Origin: Mesorhizobium sp. B2-4-15
GTDB lineage: Bacteria; Pseudomonadota; Alphaproteobacteria; Rhizobiales; Rhizobiaceae
Assembly (NCBI RefSeq): GCF_006658505.1
Contig: NZ_VFUZ01000001.1
Location: forward strand, 186,001-250,000
Length of the DNA: 64,000 nucleotides
Reading direction: 5' to 3'
Under the pieces are notes generated by a model. That model made no database searches and had not been told where the DNA came from. It was given only the letters and a program-made list of their open reading frames with translations. The translations under genes and the position numbers were made by a program. Below are positions 61,029 through 64,000 of the stretch, piece after piece. The stretch's first letter is position 1, and the number at the start of each line of letters is the position of its first letter.

Positions 61029-61328
61029 ATGCCCGACCAACTGCCGGAAATCGAACTCGAAGATCGCGGCTCAAAGGGTCGTTACGTGCTGCGTGGTCTA
61101 GGCGGCGCCGAGGCGGAGATGACCTTCACCAAGATCGGCGAGCATCAGCTCATCATCGACCACACCGAAGTGCCGGACGCGTTTCGCGGCCAGGGTGCCG
61201 GGCTTCGGCTCGTCACCCGCGCCGTCGAGGACGCGCGTGCGGCAGGCAAGAAGATCATCCCGCTTTGCCCGTTCGCCAATGCCCAGTTCCGGCGACACCC
61301 GGAATGGGCCGATGTGTTGAAGCAGTAG
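61029..61328 (+). CDS. GNAT-family N-acetyltransferase, short form
   Basis: A 99-residue acetyltransferase of the small YidJ-like group: AEMTFTKIGEHQLIIDHTEV, PDAFRGQGAGLRLVTRAVED (acetyl-CoA loop RGQGAG), then KKIIPLCPFANAQFRRHPEW. The acceptor is unknown. It lies 2 bp after the hydrolase stop, third gene of the dioxygenase operon. Confidence 0.88.
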   Translation: MPDQLPEIELEDRGSKGRYVLRGLGGAEAEMTFTKIGEHQLIIDHTEVPDAFRGQGAGLRLVTRAVEDARAAGKKIIPLCPFANAQFRRHPEWADVLKQ

Positions 61329-61473
61329 GCGCGCAGGCACTTTTTGACAGGCAGCAGCCGGGAGACAAAGGGGCAGTCCCCGCTGCCGGCCGGCATTGTA
61401 ATTTGCGCCGACCGCGCATCTTGCCTAGATAGGATATATCGCCGCGCCGACAAACGAATTGAATGATCCCCCG

Positions 61474-62532
61474 ATGACCGAAACAGATCTCGTCCCCGTC
61501 TTCGACGGCCACAACGACACGCTGCTCAGACTCTATCAGTCGAAGGACACGGACGTCGAAAAGCTGTTCATCGAAGGGAAATCGGGCGGGCATATCGACC
61601 TGCCGCGCGCCAAGGCCGGTGGCTTCGCCGGCGGCATGTTCGCCATCTTCCCGCCGCCGGTCGAAAAGGCCAGGCGCAGCGCCGTGCCTTCGGCGCCGAG
61701 CGCCAGCGAGCCGCTGCCGCCAGAGGTGCCGCGCGCCGATGCGCTCAATTCGACGATCGCCATGGCCTCGATCCTGTTCCGGCTGGAGCGGGCGGGAGCG
61801 CTTGCCGTCTGCCGCAGTGCCGGCGATATCCACAACGCCATGGCCAAAGGCACGATTGCCGCCGTGTTCCACATCGAGGGCGTCGAAGCGATTGATCCTG
61901 AACTCACCATGCTCGACGTGCTGCATGCGGCCGGCCTGCGCTCGCTGGGCATCGTCTGGAGCCGGCCGAATGCCTTCGGCCACGGCGTGCCGTTCCGCTT
62001 TCCGTCCTCGCCCGACACCGGCCCGGGCCTGACCGATGCCGGCAAGGCGCTGGTCAAGGCTTGCAACGAACTCAAGATCATGATCGACCTCTCGCACCTC
62101 AACGAGAAGGGCTTTCGCGATGTCGTGGGCCTCAGCGACGCGCCCCTGGTCGCCACCCACTCCAACGTGCATGCGATATGCGGCCATTCGCGCAACCTCA
62201 CCGACTGGCAGCTCGGCGCGATCCGCGAATCCGGCGGCATGGTCGGGCTGAATTTCGCCACCGGATTTTTGCGCGAGGACGGCCGCATGAATGCCGATAC
62301 CAGCCTCGATCTCATGGTGCGCCACATCGATTCCCTTTTGCAGGCCCTGGGCGAGGACGGTGTCGGTCTCGGTTCGGATTTCGACGGCGCCATGATCCCG
62401 GCCGTGATCGGTGACGTCGCCGGCCTGCCGAAGCTGATCGATGCGCTGGCGGCACGCGGTTTCGGCCGCGCACTGATCGAGAAAATCGCCTATCGCAACT
62501 GGTTGGGGATGCTGGAAAGAACGATAGGATAG
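61474..62532 (+). CDS. Membrane dipeptidase, peptidase family M19
   Basis: A 352-residue zinc peptidase of the renal dipeptidase family. Metal ligands: HxD in FDGHNDTLLRLYQ, Glu in VFHIEGVEAID, His in DLSHLNEKGF and THSNVHAICGHSRNL; the active-site Asp is in LGSDFDGAMIP. The family also cleaves D-amino-acid dipeptides. There is no signal peptide, so it is cytoplasmic here. ATG 61474 is preferred to TTG 61459. About 145 bp separate it from the GNAT gene. Confidence 0.92.
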   Translation: MTETDLVPVFDGHNDTLLRLYQSKDTDVEKLFIEGKSGGHIDLPRAKAGGFAGGMFAIFPPPVEKARRSAVPSAPSASEPLPPEVPRADALNSTIAMASILFRLERAGALAVCRSAGDIHNAMAKGTIAAVFHIEGVEAIDPELTMLDVLHAAGLRSLGIVWSRPNAFGHGVPFRFPSSPDTGPGLTDAGKALVKACNELKIMIDLSHLNEKGFRDVVGLSDAPLVATHSNVHAICGHSRNLTDWQLGAIRESGGMVGLNFATGFLREDGRMNADTSLDLMVRHIDSLLQALGEDGVGLGSDFDGAMIPAVIGDVAGLPKLIDALAARGFGRALIEKIAYRNWLGMLERTIG

Positions 62533-62538
62533 AGCACC

Positions 62539-62796
62539 CTATTCGAAGCCCATGCGCTTCAGCCAATCCTTGCCGACACCGCGATCCCTGATGATCGGCA
62601 GCGGGTTCTCCGAATCGAGCCGCGCACAGATGCGGTAGACCTCGAGCGTCTCGGCGCTCATCTCATCACGCTTGTAGAAGAACATGGCGGCGGCGTAGCG
62701 CGTGCGTCCGGACCATTTCTCGCCGAGCGGCGTGTTGACCAGTTGCCACTGTTCGGCGGCTTCCCCATCTTCCGGCGGCTTGTCGGCTTCGTCCAT
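62539..62796 (-). CDS. Conserved small hypothetical protein
   Basis: An 85-residue soluble protein: acidic N-terminus, then EQWQLVNTPLGEKWSGRTRY and AAAMFFYKRDEMSAETLEVY, ending DRGVGKDWLKRMGFE. It starts 2 bp after the stop of the GcvT-family gene on the same strand, so it is co-transcribed with it. I do not recognise a function. Confidence 0.75.
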   Translation of the reverse strand: MDEADKPPEDGEAAEQWQLVNTPLGEKWSGRTRYAAAMFFYKRDEMSAETLEVYRICARLDSENPLPIIRDRGVGKDWLKRMGFE

Positions 62797-62798
62797 GG

Positions 62799-64000
62799 TC
62801 AGAAATCCGCCGGCGGATTGGCGGTGCGGCGGTCGAGTTTGATGAAGGGCCGTGCCACCACCTTGGCCCGCTTCATCAGCTTCTGATATTGCAGCTCGCG
62901 CATGGCGTAGATTTCGACCCAGAGGTCTTCCACGACAGTATCACCGTATGGCCGCGCCAGCGAGGCGATGGCGATGTTTCGCTTGGCCATCGGCGACCAC
63001 ATGGCGGCGCTGACCAGACCGACCTCCCGGCTTTTCTTGTGGTAGACGATGGCGTGTTCGGCTGGGATGTTGCCTTCGATCTCCAGTCCGACCAGCACAT
63101 GGCGGACCTTCCGTTTGGCGCGCGCTTCGAGAATGGCGCGGCGGCCGTTGAAGTGGCCTTTTTCCGGATCGATCATGAAGCCGAGCCCGATCTCGTCGGG
63201 CATGCGCGGACGGTCGGCGCGGATGGCATGCTCGGCGGTGGTGAAGTCGGCATTGGCAACGATCAGTCCGGCCTCGAGCCGCGCGCGATTGAGCGCGGTG
63301 TAGCCGATGGCGCGGATACCGCGCAGTTCGCCAGCGGCCATCAGCCGGTCCCAGAGGCTCAACGCCTTTTCGGCTGCGACGAAGAGTTCGTAGCCGAGAT
63401 CGCCGGTGAAGCCGGTGCGCGAGATGGTAACCGTGCCGCCCTCATTGGCGAACTCGGCAAGGTCGAAGATATTCAATCCCTCGACACCGGCGAAGCCGGC
63501 GTCGCGCAATACGGCGAAGGAGGTCGGCCCTTGCAGTGCCAAGCCGGCGACGGCCTCGGTTTCCTCCTCGACGAGGACGTCGAAACCAATGGCGCTATCC
63601 AGCAGCCATGGCAGATGCCGTTCCTGCGAGCATAGGCGAAAGAGTGTCGGCGACAGACGGAACAGGGTGCCGTCGTCCAGCACAAACCCCTCATCGTTGC
63701 ACCAGGCGGTGTAGTGGACGCGACCGGGCTTCAGCTTGCTGACATCGCGCAAGGTGACGCGGTCAAGGAAGGCTTCGGCGTCCGGACCCTCGATCCGGTA
63801 TTTGGTCATCGGCGAGATGTCGAACAGGGCAGCCTGGCTGCGGATGGCGAAGTATTCCAGCTCTTCGTCCCACAGAGAATGCGGCGCGCGGTAGCCGGCC
63901 CAATTGTACCAGATCTGCGTCCTGGCCAACGCGTCTATGCGCGGCTGGAACGGCGTGCCGAGGCGCAGCGTGCGGAAATGGGTCTGGACGAGAGCGCGGG
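62799..64000 (-). CDS. GcvT-family (aminomethyltransferase-like) protein, 5' end outside window
   Basis: An open frame runs to the right edge; 400 residues are visible. The first are RALVQTHFRTLRLGTPFQPR, then IWYNWAGYRAPHSLWDEELE. GcvT-fold blocks: FDISPMTKYRIEGPDAEAFL, GLALQGPTSFAVLRDAG, SRTGFTGDLGYELFV, GYTALNRARLEAGL and a C-terminal barrel with HVLVGLEIEGNIPAEHAIVY. It uses tetrahydrofolate, as in glycine, dimethylglycine or DMSP demethylation. The exact substrate is undetermined. The TTG at 63929 is not needed as a start, since the frame is open upstream. Confidence 0.87.
   Translation of the reverse strand, partial: RALVQTHFRTLRLGTPFQPRIDALARTQIWYNWAGYRAPHSLWDEELEYFAIRSQAALFDISPMTKYRIEGPDAEAFLDRVTLRDVSKLKPGRVHYTAWCNDEGFVLDDGTLFRLSPTLFRLCSQERHLPWLLDSAIGFDVLVEEETEAVAGLALQGPTSFAVLRDAGFAGVEGLNIFDLAEFANEGGTVTISRTGFTGDLGYELFVAAEKALSLWDRLMAAGELRGIRAIGYTALNRARLEAGLIVANADFTTAEHAIRADRPRMPDEIGLGFMIDPEKGHFNGRRAILEARAKRKVRHVLVGLEIEGNIPAEHAIVYHKKSREVGLVSAAMWSPMAKRNIAIASLARPYGDTVVEDLWVEIYAMRELQYQKLMKRAKVVARPFIKLDRRTANPPADF

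Overview
The window is high-GC, gene-dense chromosomal DNA from an alphaproteobacterium of the order Rhizobiales, most likely Mesorhizobium or a close relative. Supporting signs are the linked glycolytic genes tkt-gap-pgk-fba, the TrcR (DUF1013) and DUF1127 proteins, a PhyR-NepR-EcfG general stress response core, rhizobial RIME-like intergenic repeats and a single-domain XylG. The genus is inferred from gene content, not from a search. No transposon, prophage, CRISPR array or integrase was seen.

Layout. 0-11 kb: two ArsR-type regulators, a broken SnoaL-like gene, an SRPBCC protein, an MFS transporter, a quinone oxidoreductase, DUF1127, trcR, then a WYL-regulator neighbourhood with two copies of one palindromic operator, a ring-cleaving dioxygenase, an SGNH hydrolase and DUF899. 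11-19 kb: class I aldolase, pgk, a K+/H+ antiporter, gap and tkt, all on the minus strand. 19-25 kb: a coiled-coil partner plus zapA, 1-Cys peroxiredoxin, an ETHE1-like metallo-hydrolase, rpoH, rluD and tRNA-Glu(CTC). 25-29.5 kb: mostly small proteins and a glutathione transferase with a histone-H1-like tail. 29.6-39.6 kb: a 1381-residue hybrid histidine kinase with six PAS domains, then pstSCAB-phoU-phoB behind a near-consensus Pho box. 39.6-44.6 kb: a ROK repressor and a xylose-type ABC importer. 44.7-57.6 kb: a general stress response island. 57.6-64 kb: a phosphonate monoester hydrolase-like sulfatase, an MhqO/MhqD-like pair, GNAT, an M19 dipeptidase and a GcvT-family gene cut by the window edge.

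The strongest system-level signal is the stress island. Ten intergenic sites match the sigma-EcfG promoter GGAAC-N16/17-CGTT exactly. Nine lie between 47.1 and 56.2 kb and one at 28.7 kb, each correctly oriented in front of a gene. They cover phyR, nepR-ecfG, an HWE-type histidine kinase, DUF1328, a DUF883/membrane-protein pair, a diacylglycerol-kinase-family gene, a triple PRC-barrel protein and three uncharacterised small proteins. One of these, 57 residues at 54883-55056, is easily missed because of its size.

Other control elements that can be read directly are a strong hairpin between pstS and pstC, twin repeats flanking the xylF promoter, paired hairpins in the trcR leader, a CtrA-type site at 27368 and a duplicated Shine-Dalgarno region before rluD.
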